Below, in pieces: positions 1 to 10,714 of a stretch of DNA of 64,000 nucleotides (the first letter of the stretch is position 1; each line of letters starts with the position of its first letter). The notes under the pieces are model-generated. The model saw nothing but the letters and a program-made list of their open reading frames with translations. It was not told where the DNA came from and did not search any database. The position numbers were made by a program, and so were the translations under genes. Source of the stretch: Echinometra lucunter (taxonomy: Eukaryota > Echinodermata > Echinoidea > Camarodonta > Echinometridae); the NCBI GenBank assembly GCA_029962745.1, contig CM057162.1:9967574-10031573 (forward strand), in the 5' to 3' direction.

Positions 1-103
1 GGTTCAGCTGTGTAGGCTAGTGTTGGTTGGTGTCAACTTTTCGGAGACGCCAATGAAGCCGCCGATTCTTAAAAACTTTGTTCGAACTTCGCTCGCTGCG
101 CTC
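1..103. other. Left edge, no feature recognised
   Basis: This short stretch precedes the tandem duplication. It holds a repetitive run of CGCTCG/GCTGCG-type bases near 90-103, similar in style to the composite repeats at 17.5-20 kb. No gene is visible. Confidence 0.4.
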
Positions 104-1865
104 CCTCGCGATTGCCCTCTGTGGCCTTCCGAAGCCAAGGCATAAGAAAGTGTCGTATTTGGGAATCCAAAATCTTGTCACCCTGCGGCCGATATATGTA
201 ATATGAATATACTCCATGCTTGCATCCATTCCGATGATGGCAAAGCCTGCATCATTTCTTGATCTATAACTGCATAATAACACAAGTCTCATGTAATGCT
301 GTTTATTGATGTAAGGATCAGTATCGAAAAAAGGGGTAAGTAAAGTGTAACCACATTGTACCCATCACTTGATAAATAAGGAGTCCTTAAATCAACTAAT
401 TTTCCTGCAAAATTGGTTTGAAAAGTGGAGGAAATTTATTCGTTTTAAGGTCCGAAACCCCATGAAAACCGAAAAGCTTCCGGGGGCTTCCGCCCCCTGG
501 ACCCTGCTTTGTCTCTTGACCTATGCCTTAGCCCACCCAGGCCGTATAATGCTCGCTACACTCTATTTCGACACTCAGGTGTTGCCCCCTCCCCATTCCC
601 CCCCCCCCAAAAAAAAAGACAGAAAACGGATTGACGACCATGCCATTATTACTGATTTTTAGTCATCATCACTATTAGGCGTACAATTAAAATGATTAAC
701 ACAGCTTTATTGACGAGCAATCAAGCATAATTCTATTGACATAATAAGGGTCATCGCAACACAATCGTTAATTAATGGGAAGGGTTGGAATAGGTTGGAT
801 GAAATTGCCTGATAAGTTGGTCAGATAGTTAGAAACAATGTGTACTTACCTGAAAAAGCAACTTCCTCTTCCTCACCACAAATTGATGTGAAACTTCTTT
901 CCTCCCATCTTATATACATTCCTATTTCCCGCATGTAGTTGTTTTTGTCTGTTTGTTGTTATTGTTTGGTTTGGTTTGGTTTGGTTTGGTTGTTTTTCTT
1001 TCTTTTTTGTCTGCATTTCTCAGCATGAAACAAAACAGAACAAATTTACTCAAAGCAGATTACGTGGTTCATACAAACAATGAGAAAACGGGAGTGGGAA
1101 ATTTTATTTCGATCAAATCATAATTTTTCCATTATCTTAAATGCCCAACCTCTATTGTACAACACTCCCTCTTTGTCTACCCTTTTCTTTTCCCCATTCT
1201 GGTGCAGTGGGGTGGTAAGAGAAATCGAATTTGTTTATTTCATTTATAAAGCATGTTGTTTTATCTCTATGACTTAATTTGACACGTCGTATCCCATATC
1301 AAATACATTACGAAAAATGAAATAGGTTCGGCAGCATACGCTTTAAAAATTTTTATGAGGCATTTACATATCAAATAAAGAGACACAATCACGTGGGTTT
1401 GGTAGCATATTCTGTTTGAATACAAAGCGCTATTTTTCACATTGAAAAGAGAAAAGGGATACTGGTTTGGTGGATATTTCCTTTGAATGTTAAAGATAGT
1501 GTTACATATCAAATAAAGGAAAAGAGTGTGATATTAGTTTTGGATAATTACCCTGATTTACCTAGGCTTTCAGTCGTTTTGAGAAGGAGTTTCGTTACAT
1601 TATACAAAGCTTATTTTCATGGAGGTGTATAAATTTTCAGATGAAATCATTTTATGGTCCGTATATTAAATGTTGGTATTAGAAGTTTATAGATGATGTC
1701 AACGAAAGTCCCAGCTGTGCATCTCACCTCGGCTTCTCCACAATAGAAATCCAATAATCACTGAGAAGTTCGGGTTAAAATTATGGATTCTATGAGGTGA
1801 CTGGCATTTCCAAAGATAATGTCGAGTATGCCAGTCACCGGAGATCCATTATTTCACAGGTGCCT
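104..1865. repeat. 1.76-kb tandem duplication, copy 1
   Basis: The sequence from CCTCGCGATTGCC to CACAGGTGCCTC recurs immediately downstream with an offset of 1762 bases. Identity is high, with scattered substitutions and small indels, by eye in the mid to upper 90s percent. The unit holds a GC-rich hairpin around 478-502, a C-run/A-run at 599-618, a TTTGG repeat near 967-990 and a short inverted repeat (GTGACTGGCAT / ATGCCAGTCAC) near 1797-1837. Open frames in the unit are short, and no protein family was recognised. It is probably a repeat-derived segment duplicated in tandem, or a misassembled heterozygous region. Confidence 0.85.
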
Positions 1866-3627
1866 CCTCGCGATTGCCCTCTGTGGCCTTCCGAAGCCAA
1901 GGCATAAGAAAGTGTCGTATTTGGGAATCCAAAATCTTGTCACCCTGCGGCCTATATATGTAATATGAATATACTCCATGCTTGCATCCATTCCGATGAT
2001 GCCAAAGCCTGCATCATTTCTTGATGTATAACTGCATAATAATACAAGTCTGATGTAATGCTGTTTATTGATGTAAGGATCGGTATCGGAAAAAAGGGTA
2101 AGTAAAGTGTAACCACATTGTACCCATCACTTGATAAATAAGGAGTCCTTAAATCAACTAATTTTCCTGCAAAATTGGTTTGAAAAGTGGAGAAAATTTA
2201 TTCGTTTTAAGGTCCGAAACCCCGTGAAAACCGAAAAGCTTCCGGGGGCTTCCGCCCCCTGGACCCTGCCTTGTCTCTTGACCTATGCCTTAGCCCGCCC
2301 AGGCCGTATAATGCTCGCTGCGCTCTATTTCGACACTCAGGTGTTGCCCCCTCCCCATCCCCCCCCCCTAAAAAAAAAAAGACAGAAAACGGATTGACGC
2401 CCATGTCATTATTACTGATTTTTTATTCATCATCACTGTTAGGCGTACAATTAAAATGATTAACACAGCTTTATTGACGAGCAATCAAGCATAATTCTAT
2501 TGACATAATAAGGGTCATCGCAACACAATCGTTAATTAATGGGAAGGGTTGGAATATGTTGGATGAAATTGCCTGATAAGTTGGTCAGATAGTTAGAAAC
2601 AATGTGTACTTACCTGAAAAAGCAACTTCCTCTTCCTCACCACAAGTTGATGTGAAACTTCTTTCCTCCCATCTTATATACATTCCTATTTCCCGCATGT
2701 AGTTGTGTTTTTGTCTGTTTGGTGTTATTGTTTGGTTTGGTTTTGTTTGGTTGTTTTTCTTTCTTTTTTTTTGTCTGTATTTCTCATTATGAAACAAAAC
2801 AGCAAAAATTTACTCAGAGCAGATACGTGGTTCATACGAACAATGAGAAAACGGGAGTGGGAAATTTTATTTCGATCAAATCATAATTTTCCCATTATCT
2901 TAAATGCCCAACCTCTATTATACAACACTCTTTCTTTGTCTGCCCTTTTCTTTTCCCCATTCTGGTGCAATGGGGCGGTAAGAGAAATCGAATTTGTTTA
3001 TTTCATTTATAAAGCATGTTGTTTTATCTCTATGACTTAATTTGACACGTCGTATCCCATATCAATTACATTACGGAAAATGAAATAGGTTCGGCAGCAT
3101 ATGTTTTTAAATTTTTATGAGGCATTTACATATCAAATAAAGAGACACAATCACGTGGGTTTGGTAGCATATTCTGTTTGAATACAAAGCGCTATTTTTC
3201 ACATTGAAAAGAGAAAAGGGATATTGGTTTGGTAGATATTTCCTTTGAATGTTAAAGATAGTGTTACATATCAAATAAAGGAAAAGAGAATGATATTAGT
3301 TTGGATAATTACCATGATTTACCTAGGCATTCAATCGTTTTGAGAAGGCGTTTCGTTACATAATGCAAAGCTTATTTTCATGGAGGTGTATAAATTTTCA
3401 TATGAAATTATTTTATGGTCCGTATATTAAATGTTGGTATTAGAAGTTTATAGATGATGTCAACGAAAGTCCCAGCTGTGCATCTCCCCTCGGCTTCTCC
3501 ACAATAGAAATCCAATAATCACTGAGAGGTTCGGGTTAAAATTATGGATTCTATGAGGTGACTGGCATTTCCAAAGATAATGTCGAGTATGCCAGTCACC
3601 GAAGATCCATTACTTCACAGGTGCCTC
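1866..3627. repeat. 1.76-kb tandem duplication, copy 2
   Basis: Second unit of the direct duplication; it ends at the same CACAGGTGCCTC sequence as copy 1. Differences from copy 1 include substitutions in the TTTGG repeat, a longer T-run near 2763 and small indels near 3096-3112. The similarity stops at 3628, where unrelated A-rich sequence begins. No gene was recognised in it. Confidence 0.85.
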
Positions 3628-3686
3628 AAAAAGAGGGCATGGTATTTTGATATAATTATCTACTAAAAAAGGAAAAGAAAAATGCA

Positions 3687-3826
3687 TGCTTAAAAGAAAT
3701 ATATCTAAAAATGAATGTCAACTCGCTGTCTTCATGATCTATATATTGAAAAAGAAGAAGAAAAAAAAACGTGCTTAAAAGGAATATATCTGGAAATAAA
3801 TGTCAACTCGCTGTCTTCATGATCTA
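3687..3826 (+). repeat. Short direct repeat, about 83-bp period
   Basis: The segment GCTTAAAAG..AATATATCT..AAATG/AATGTCAACTCGCTG and onward to CATGATCTATA occurs at about 3687-3743 and again at 3772-3826. The copies are separated by a short A-rich spacer. It looks like local slippage or a small tandem duplication. Confidence 0.75.
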
Positions 3827-3886
3827 TAGTCTTAAGTATCACAATGCTCTGCCAGTCACTCTAGAGGCGATATCGCGACAAGTCTA

Positions 3887-4361
3887 CAGAGTGAGTCAGA
3901 AAACATGTCCCATCATTTTGAAGTTGTCTTGTTTGAAGTATGAACATTCAGTGATGGGTTTCATGATATGTCTTGGTGGAGTTATCCTCCCAGCATTTAT
4001 TGGTACCCTTTTCATTTGGATCTTTACATGCATGACTGAATAATAGACAATCTTTAGAAGACTGCAAAATATCACTTGCGCCAAGTGGATGGGTGAAGAA
4101 TAAAACTGAGGACGAACCATAATACTGTTGCTACTTACGAAGGGCCGAACATAAGTAACCGCTGCCAAATCAGGCAAGCCCTATTGTAGACAAGTACAAC
4201 AAAGACACAGATTTCCATTGTTGTCATCGTTAACCAACAAACAAAAGTCATAACCAACGAGATACATTTCAGATAGCACATTGGATTAATGTGCACTTGG
4301 TGATAATGATGAGATGATGACGATGATGATGATAATGATGATGGTGATAATGATCCTGCTC

Positions 4362-4397
<36 letters not shown>

Positions 4398-4856
4398 GTC
4401 GTGCTGGTGGTGGTGGTGAAAATTGTTAGGGAATCACCACTTAAACATTCAGCGATCTTGGTAAAAAAAATCAATGCTTAATCTGAAAAGGAGAATGTTA
4501 ACACTGCATTATGAGTTTTTGCTCTCTCTGTGTGGGAGGGGGGTGGGGGTGTGTAGGGGGTGGGTGGCTGGGTGTGTGAGGGGATGGGATTGTGTGAGGG
4601 TGGGTGCACTTAAGTTATAACTTCTTTTAAAAAATTGTTTTAATCTTCATCCAGCCACTTAGCACAAGTAATATTTTGCAGTCTTCTAAAGACTGTATGT
4701 TATTCAGTCATGCATGCAAAGATCCAAATGAAAAGGGTACCAATAAATGCTGGGAGGATAACTCTACCAAAACATATCATGAAACCCATGATTAAATGTT
4801 CATACTTCAAAAAAGACAACTTCAAAATGATGGAACATTTTTTCTGACTCACTCTG
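3887..4856. mobile_element. Tc1/mariner-type fold-back element with TA flanks
   Basis: The ends are CAGAGTGAGTCAGAAAA on the left and its near-perfect reverse complement on the right, and both sides carry a TA dinucleotide (3885-3886 and 4857-4858), the Tc1/mariner target site. The inverted arms are about 210 bases long (about 3887-4100 and 4645-4856). The loop carries an unrelated GAT microsatellite and a GT-rich tract. No transposase frame is visible, so this is a non-autonomous fold-back element. Confidence 0.8.
4300..4410. repeat. GAT/TGG microsatellite
   Basis: An imperfect GAT trinucleotide array that turns into TGG units. It lies in the loop of the surrounding fold-back element. A GGGTG-rich tract follows at about 4530-4605. 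Confidence 0.85.
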
Positions 4857-5334
4857 TATAATACCTTCGATCGAATCATGACGTCAAACGGGAGATGTAC
4901 CCCATTTCACGTCTTTCTTATGGGTGGAAGTCCTTATTTTTTTTTATCCCATCAGACATCCTAGGTCAATCCTTACACGGGACTTTCTTCTTTTTTTTTT
5001 TATATGAGGGGGATGGGGGCACCGATCGCACTTTGCGGATAAAATTATACAAATATACCAAGCTGTGAGAAAGCATAGTGGAAATTATTGATCTGAGGGA
5101 CTGGCAATGACTATTTTTCCGAGCAGCGAAGCCTCGAGGAAGAATTTAGTAACTATTGTAACTATTGCCAGTCCATCCTTTCTTTATTTTTACCAATGAG
5201 TAAGAAATGGTCATTATCCATGCCAACTGCCCCCTCCCTTGTAGCTACACTACTGTACTGTGTAAATCTCCCATTGTTATATCAGTTGATGCAATCTTTA
5301 CAGATCCTGCTTTCCCTCCTCTGTCTAAGCTCTT

Positions 5335-5807
5335 CTCTCTCTCTCTCTCTCTTGCTCTTTCCCTTCTTCATTACTCTCTCGTTGATTTTTCTTACTTTGC
5401 CCCTATTTTTAAATTTATTTTTACTGTATCTCCTTTCTCCTTTGGTGTTGCGCGATAGAGGCATTATGCCCAACACCTCATTCCTCCCCCACCCCACCTC
5501 CACCCATTTTTTAATGGTATATATCTCAAGGAAAGTTATCATCATGTGACAGTAATAGCCTACTCCCCCTCCTCTCTCTCTCTCTCTCTCTCTTTCTTTC
5601 TCCACCTCACTGTTTCACTTTCTTCACCACTATATTTGTTTTTCCCCTGGAGGTACCTGGCTAATAGAAGCATTCTGCTTAACACCTCATCACATCCCCA
5701 TCCAACCCCTTTAAGAAAAAAAAAATGTATATAACTCAAAGCTTTTATCATGTGATATCTAAATAATTGTCTACTGTTCCCTCCTCTTTCTCCCATCGAC
5801 CCACCCC

Positions 5808-5852
<45 letters not shown>

Positions 5853-5860
5853 TCCCCACC
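5335..5860. repeat. CT microsatellites in a degenerate ~240-bp tandem repeat
   Basis: Three CT tracts (about 5335-5352, 5571-5594 and 5812-5848) are each followed by related sequence. Shared pieces include AACACCTCAT, CCCCATCC/CCCCACC, GTATATA..CTCAA and TATCATGTGA. The arrangement indicates two to three degenerate units of about 240 bases, each carrying its own CT tract. Long serine/leucine frames here come from the CT repeat and are not genes. Confidence 0.7.
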
Positions 5861-6491
5861 TCTCTTTATCATTTTCTTCACAGTCTATTTTTCCCCACCT
5901 TTTTTTTTCTGGAGTCATTTGGATAAGTCACAGCAATTTACATTACACCCTTGCTGGATTATAATCCAGACACGAATATTTATTGCTTTACAAGTTGCAT
6001 AGATATCAGACAAGTAGAATAAGCAGAGATCACTTTCAATTAGGAACAAAAGCTCACAACATGATACAACATTCGACGGGGCTTGAATGGGAAAGGATGC
6101 ATGTCATCACAGGAGAGTTAATTTCCAAAACATACTACATCCTTTTTGCGAAAAAGCAAATTGACTTTCTGGCATAAATGCATCCAGTTCCAAATTTAGC
6201 AAAATATTCAATTTGTTGAAATTTGTTGAAATAAACTTGCACTTGAAATATACAATGACACATCCAAAAATTTGAATTTCCTATCAAATATTTAACAAAA
6301 AACGTGGCATGAAAAAAAAAAGAAAAAAAAGCTTGTTTAAAAATTCAAGTTCATTTCTAAAACATGGTACTTATCATAATGAAGTTGCTTCAAGTCACAG
6401 ATCAGCAATATGGTAAGAACTAACATACCAAACAGTCCGCTGAACCTCGTCAGCATATTTTTAAAAAAGAAGTGAAGTTTAGTCATCTGTT

Positions 6492-6884
6492 ACTGCTTTC
6501 ACACCAAGGTACAGTCGCTGGGTACGGTCGCTGCGACGTACCCAGCGACCGATGAAATCATAGTGTGAAAGCATTTCAATCGTACTCAGCGACCGATCGT
6601 TTTGGTAAAAAACGATCGGTCGCCGAGTACGGTCGCTGAGGTACTTCAGCGACCGTACCTTGGTGTGAAAGCACATCATACTCAGCAACCGATCGAAATG
6701 CAATGACCCCCCATACATGCCCACGCGCTATCTCTACTTCCGCTTCTGGCTAGGTCAGCTATACAGCGACCGATCGCTCTGGGCCTGACCAAATTTTGAC
6801 GGCGGTGTGAAAGCACGTCCGATCGGTCGCTGGGTACGGTCTCTGCGACCGTATCCAGCGACCGTACCTTGGTGTGAAAGCAGT
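6492..6884. mobile_element. Fold-back MITE with perfect terminal inverted repeats
   Basis: The element starts ACTGCTTTCACACCAAGGTA and ends with the exact reverse complement. It is flanked by a 7-base direct repeat ATCTGTT (6485-6491 and 6885-6891). The interior is packed with the 9-mer CAGCGACCG and its complement CGGTCGCTG in both orientations, so it can form several nested hairpins. There is no coding capacity. The superfamily was not determined. Confidence 0.85.
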
Positions 6885-7740
6885 ATCTGTTTTCTAAAGC
6901 CTTATGCAAATACATATATACATGTATATTTCATTGTTATTTTTGTTTATCATTTTATTTCTATTTTTCATTTTATTTTATTTCATTTCCAAGAGAACAT
7001 AATAACAAAGATCAACAATACAATATGCAAAATACAATAACAGAAGAGTAAGAAAGCACAAAAAAAAAGAAGAAATGAACACCAGCTAATGCCTGCGGAT
7101 TACCAAAAGAAATCAAGTTTCTGTAAAAGGCTCTCCTCATTAGCTGGTGAATAAAAACACTTAAAATTCATTCCAACACCATGGACTGGAAAAAACAAAA
7201 CAACAACTTATTCACAATTTACAATTGCAGGTTGGTAAGAGGCATATACATGTATTACAAAAAAGAAAAAAGAAAAGAGGGGAGAAAAATTGGCAGAGAG
7301 AAACAGAAAGGGAGCTAGATACACTTGAAATATTTTGAAATACACTTACACTTAGAAGATGAGCTGAAGAAAATTGTTGTATTACTATATAATTGTTATA
7401 AATTATATTATATCATATTGCCTTTTCCCCTCAAAGTCCACTTTTTGACAACACATGATATAACAATGTAAAATTATCCCAAGGATTTAACACCCCTATA
7501 ATGGAAAGACATGGTTCAATCAAAATATTCATTAAGCTAGGGATCGAAATACCGTAGATGGCGCTACTGCACTCCTAAACAGCTGGGATCATAGAACCGC
7601 ACCATTGCAAGATGTCAGGGAGAAACAATATTTTCTCCCTCATGTAGGTATCCCCTTAAGCACAGAAAGTCCCCTTAATCTGCAGTTAAACTTAAAATGA
7701 TAATGAATCAATATCTACATTTACAATATGCATATACATG
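6885..7740. other. AT-rich intergenic DNA, no gene seen
   Basis: AT-rich sequence with short A-runs. An inverted pair, CACCAGCTAATG.. near 7080 and CATTAGCTGGTG near 7139, forms a possible hairpin. No coding exon or familiar repeat was recognised. Confidence 0.4.
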
Positions 7741-7865
7741 TACCCTTCCCAGGGAATGCTAAAGGGGCTTGCATAGTAACTTAGCCTTTCCCTAGGTGCT
7801 GAAAGCAATCACTGAACAACTTCCTACCAGGTAACCATACCTTACACCCGGGTGGAGAATGGCAA
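7741..7865 (-). repeat. Dispersed-repeat fragment (CACCCGGGTG..TACCTGGTAGG type)
   Basis: Read on the minus strand it has the pattern CCACCCGGGTGTAAG..GGTTACCTGGTAGGAAG. From general familiarity this motif resembles tails of dispersed repeats in marine invertebrates. The boundaries are uncertain and no family name is assigned. Confidence 0.35.
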
Positions 7866-7876
7866 AAGTAGATTAA

Positions 7877-8456
7877 AGGAGAATGAAACCCAGCCATCAG
7901 TGTGCACTTAGTGAATGGAGATGAACAAGAAGAATAAACAGTGAAAGTTTGAGCAAAATCGGACAATCTGTTCAAGAGTTATGAATTTTGAAAGTTTAAG
8001 TAAATCCCTGTTATGGGGTTCCTTGAGTTGGCAACTTTGACAGCATCTGTGATGTCATCATGGACAACTCTCAATTCATTTTGTGCATACATTTTCAAAA
8101 AAATTGATTTATATGAAATTTCAAGTCAGAAATCCACATAATTCTTCCCAACATGCTTGCAGAATTGATGTAGCCATGTCATACTCAAACAATAAATCAA
8201 ACAAATTTCTATTTTTCTTGAAAATGAAGAAAATGTGAAATTCTGTGTACAAAATGAATGGAGAGTTGTCCACGATGACATCACAGATGCTGGCAAAGTT
8301 GCCAACTCAAGGATCCCATAATAAGGATTTACTTTAAACTTTCAAAGTTCATAACTCTTGAACAGATAGTTCGATTTTGCTCAAACTTTCACTGTTTACT
8401 CTTCTTGTTCTTCTTCATTCACTGGAAGCACACTGATGTCTGGGTTGCATTATCCT
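7877..8456. mobile_element. Fold-back MITE family C, copy 1 (TTAA flanks)
   Basis: The left end AGGAGAATGAAACCCAG mirrors the right end CTGGGTTGCATTATCCT. The inverted arms are about 250 bases and TTAA lies outside both ends (7873-7876, 8457-8460). The arms include GTTGGCAACTTTG and GCATCTGTGATGTCATCATG. A second copy lies at 33428-34008. TTAA flanks are typical of piggyBac-type transposition; TA could also be argued because the ends read TTAAAGG. Confidence 0.75.
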
Positions 8457-8519
8457 TTAATGTCTTCCCACCTGGAATTAGTAACACAGAGTCAAACCAT
8501 GAATCATGACATCCACAGT

Positions 8520-9221
8520 CTGGGACGCGTTTCATCAAGCTATTCATAGAGTTACAAAATGACTTTACAAATGACTTGAATATGGCAAGCTGGATGGGAT
8601 TCTCAATCATTATCAATCCAATCAGCTAAAGGTAAATATGCAGACGTAGATTAACCTTACTTTTGTTTGGAACTCTCTCCCGCTCACCATCTGCATCGCA
8701 CCAACTCTACAGACTTTCAAGACTTTACATAAAACGTATCTATTTAAGACTTGATTAAAATGTACTTTTATGCTTTGCTATGTGTAATTATTAGTATTGT
8801 AATTTTGTTATATAAAGAAAATACTGTTCCACATTTTCTGTTTGATAATTTAAGAATTTTACTTTTGTAATTACTTTCACTAATATTTTCATAATGATAA
8901 AATTTCAAATGTTGTAAATGAAATCAGATGTAATTATCATAACACAGTAGTCATAAGTCACTTCACGTAAAGCGTATAGAGACACTATGTTTAATGCGCT
9001 ATAAAAGTATAGTTTAGTATTATTATTATCATTATTATTATGAACATTTTCATTGCGAAGCATATCTTTTGCCGCAATATAAGTGAGATTATGGGAAATG
9101 CATTCACACTTTGATAAAACGTCAGGAAAGACTTTGGGCATCCCATTTGGCACTTCATATCCAAGTCGTTCGTAAAGTCATGCATAACTCGATACAAACA
9201 GCTTTATGAAACACCCCCCAG
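8520..9221. mobile_element. Inverted-repeat element split by a LINE insertion
   Basis: The left end GGGACGCGTTTCATCAAGCT and the right end AGCTTTATGAAACACCCCCC are inverted copies, and ATGACTT..GACTTGAATATG near 8561 mirrors CATATCCAAGTCG near 9156. The centre is replaced by a LINE 3' end (about 8640-9042). Elements of the same end type are at 25532-25619 and 59755-59967. Confidence 0.6.
8640..9042 (+). mobile_element. LINE 3' end (reverse-transcriptase C-terminus remnant plus UTR)
   Basis: A frame from 8662 reads FVWNSLPLTICIAPTLQTFK and ends at a TGA (8752-8754). This matches the conserved WNSLP...F+..L+..L tail of LINE reverse-transcriptase proteins. An AT-rich 3' UTR follows and ends in GCGCTATAAAAGTATAG plus a TATTATTATTATC tail, typical of 5'-truncated LINE copies. 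It sits inside an inverted-repeat element, so it inserted later than that element. Confidence 0.75.
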
Positions 9222-9389
9222 GTGACATATCCACTAGACCAAAACATCTCTACATGACGTCTCTAAAAGTCACAATGGTTGAAGGCTCTTCTTTGCATCC
9301 ATGAGCACTGCACAACAGACTCATGGTCGACATCCTACAATCCCACCAAGGTCTGAAAGTTCTCCTCTTACGGCTCAACTTGTTGACAT

Positions 9390-10125
9390 CGCTGAAGACC
9401 AATGCTCTGGGTTCAACTTCCATCAGGTAGGAATGCGCTTTAACCCATTCATGACAGGAATTATTTGAAGCCTAATTTGATCAGCTTTTATTCTTCAAAT
9501 TGGCAACACCAACAGTTTTATTTTATTGCTACATTTTTCTTATAGAACGTCATGTATCTGATATGAATATAAATTGACAGAAATTATGATGAGATGTCAA
9601 CAAGTTGCCAATTTGCAGGGGAAAACGATGATTTTAAACCTTCTACCACATTGCCAATTTAAGAATTTTAATGCTTATTTTCCTTTAAAAAATTTTCAGC
9701 ATCAAACAACGAATATTGACACAACCAAAATGGGCACAGTTTGTGTAGAATTTTTTGCTCTTTCTGCTCATGTATTTGGTATGAATTTTAGGGCTTTGCA
9801 TCAAAAGATATTAGGCCAAACCACAAAATGTGGACCTCTGTCACGAATGGGTTAACCTTTGAATGTCATTCCTCACTCACCACAGGGTCAAAGGTCAAAA
9901 GTACTCAAGATCCCATAAGCAGGCCCATGAATGACATTGCTTGGTAGAGCTCTGCATAAGGATCGCCTCAGTAACGCTTACTGAAGACCATATGCCTTGT
10001 ATCAGTTCATATGCTCTGTACCAGGCTTGACTTTCATCTAGGTAGGAATGTGCATTACCTCGGAATTTCACTTCCCACTCAGCACAGGGTCAAAGGTCAT
10101 CAGTACTCACGATCCTGGAGTGTGA
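9390..10125 (+). repeat. Degenerate direct repeat; first copy split by a MITE
   Basis: Segment 9390-9438 plus 9856-9915 (GAAGACCAATGCTCTG.., CATCAGGTAGGAATG, CACCACAGGGTCAAAGGTCA) matches 9981-10125 (GAAGACCATATGC.., CATCTAGGTAGGAATG, CAGCACAGGGTCAAAGGTCA). The first copy is interrupted exactly by the TTAA-flanked element at 9444-9851. No coding function was recognised. Confidence 0.65.
9444..9851 (+). mobile_element. piggyBac-type MITE family A, copy 1
   Basis: The ends are CCCATTCATGACAGG and GTCACGAATGGG, with TTAA duplicated outside (9440-9443, 9852-9855). A TTAA target and CCC..GGG termini fit piggyBac-like elements. It is 408 bases with no transposase. Three TTGCCAATTT/ATTGGCAA motifs occur inside. 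Related copies are at 37448-37857, 62065-62473 and 63484-63887. A 93-residue frame recurs in the copies but is a by-product of the shared DNA. Confidence 0.85.
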
Positions 10126-10597
10126 AACAGCTCTGACCCTCCTATACCAAAACTTATTGTCTCTGGTACCCTATGAAAAATATTGATCAGTTTATATACA
10201 GAACTATATGCAAGACTTGTCTAAATTCATAAATTTTCTAGACAGCAAGTATTTCCATTAAACATAAAACCGATTCAAAATTATCTATCAATTGATTGTA
10301 ATTACTTCGCACTTGTATTCAAACAGCTGATAATCCCCCGCCCCTATCCCCGCCCCTTACGCCCCCCTCCCCTCCACCCCACACTTCAACAAGCTGATCA
10401 GAAATCATAATCCCATTGCTCAGAGTCTATTGCAAGTACCAGTTGCAGATTCAAAATGCTAGAATATCATGAATCTGCCAAACATAAAATGACATATAAG
10501 TGATGTCACATAAAATGACTGAAAGCCATTTCATTTATCATTTCACGACGATTCCTTAATGTCCAAAATTATGTACGTCATAGGGTTATAAACTCAC
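10126..10597. other. Non-coding stretch beside the zinc-finger gene
   Basis: It holds a C-rich tract at about 10335-10380 and otherwise AT-rich DNA. It should contain the last intron of the minus-strand zinc-finger gene, whose final exon I could not identify. Confidence 0.4.
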
Positions 10598-10714
10598 TTT
10601 GTTGATGATGGATCACCAGCCATGTACATGTTCTTCTTTAGACCCACGGAGTCTACATGTACATCTCTGCTTTCTTCAAGGCCACCGCTCATATCTACCA
10701 CTCTCAAAGGCTGC
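10598..10714 (-). CDS. ZNF511: ZNF511-like gene, exon after finger 3
   Basis: A 117-base exon between a CACAG acceptor and a GTGAGT donor on the minus strand. It enters in phase 2 from the preceding exon and stays open, reading QPLRVVDMSGGLEESRDVHV and onward. The region after the third finger is variable in ZNF511, so identity rests on splice sites and phase. Two bases (AA) are left over, so another exon must follow at lower coordinates; none was recognised. Confidence 0.5.

Noticed and set aside
9574..9855. A recurring ~90-residue frame with GTVCVEFFALSAHVFGM, found in four places
   Set aside because: It recurs because the family-A MITE recurs; changes do not favour silent sites and the frame uses the terminal repeat.
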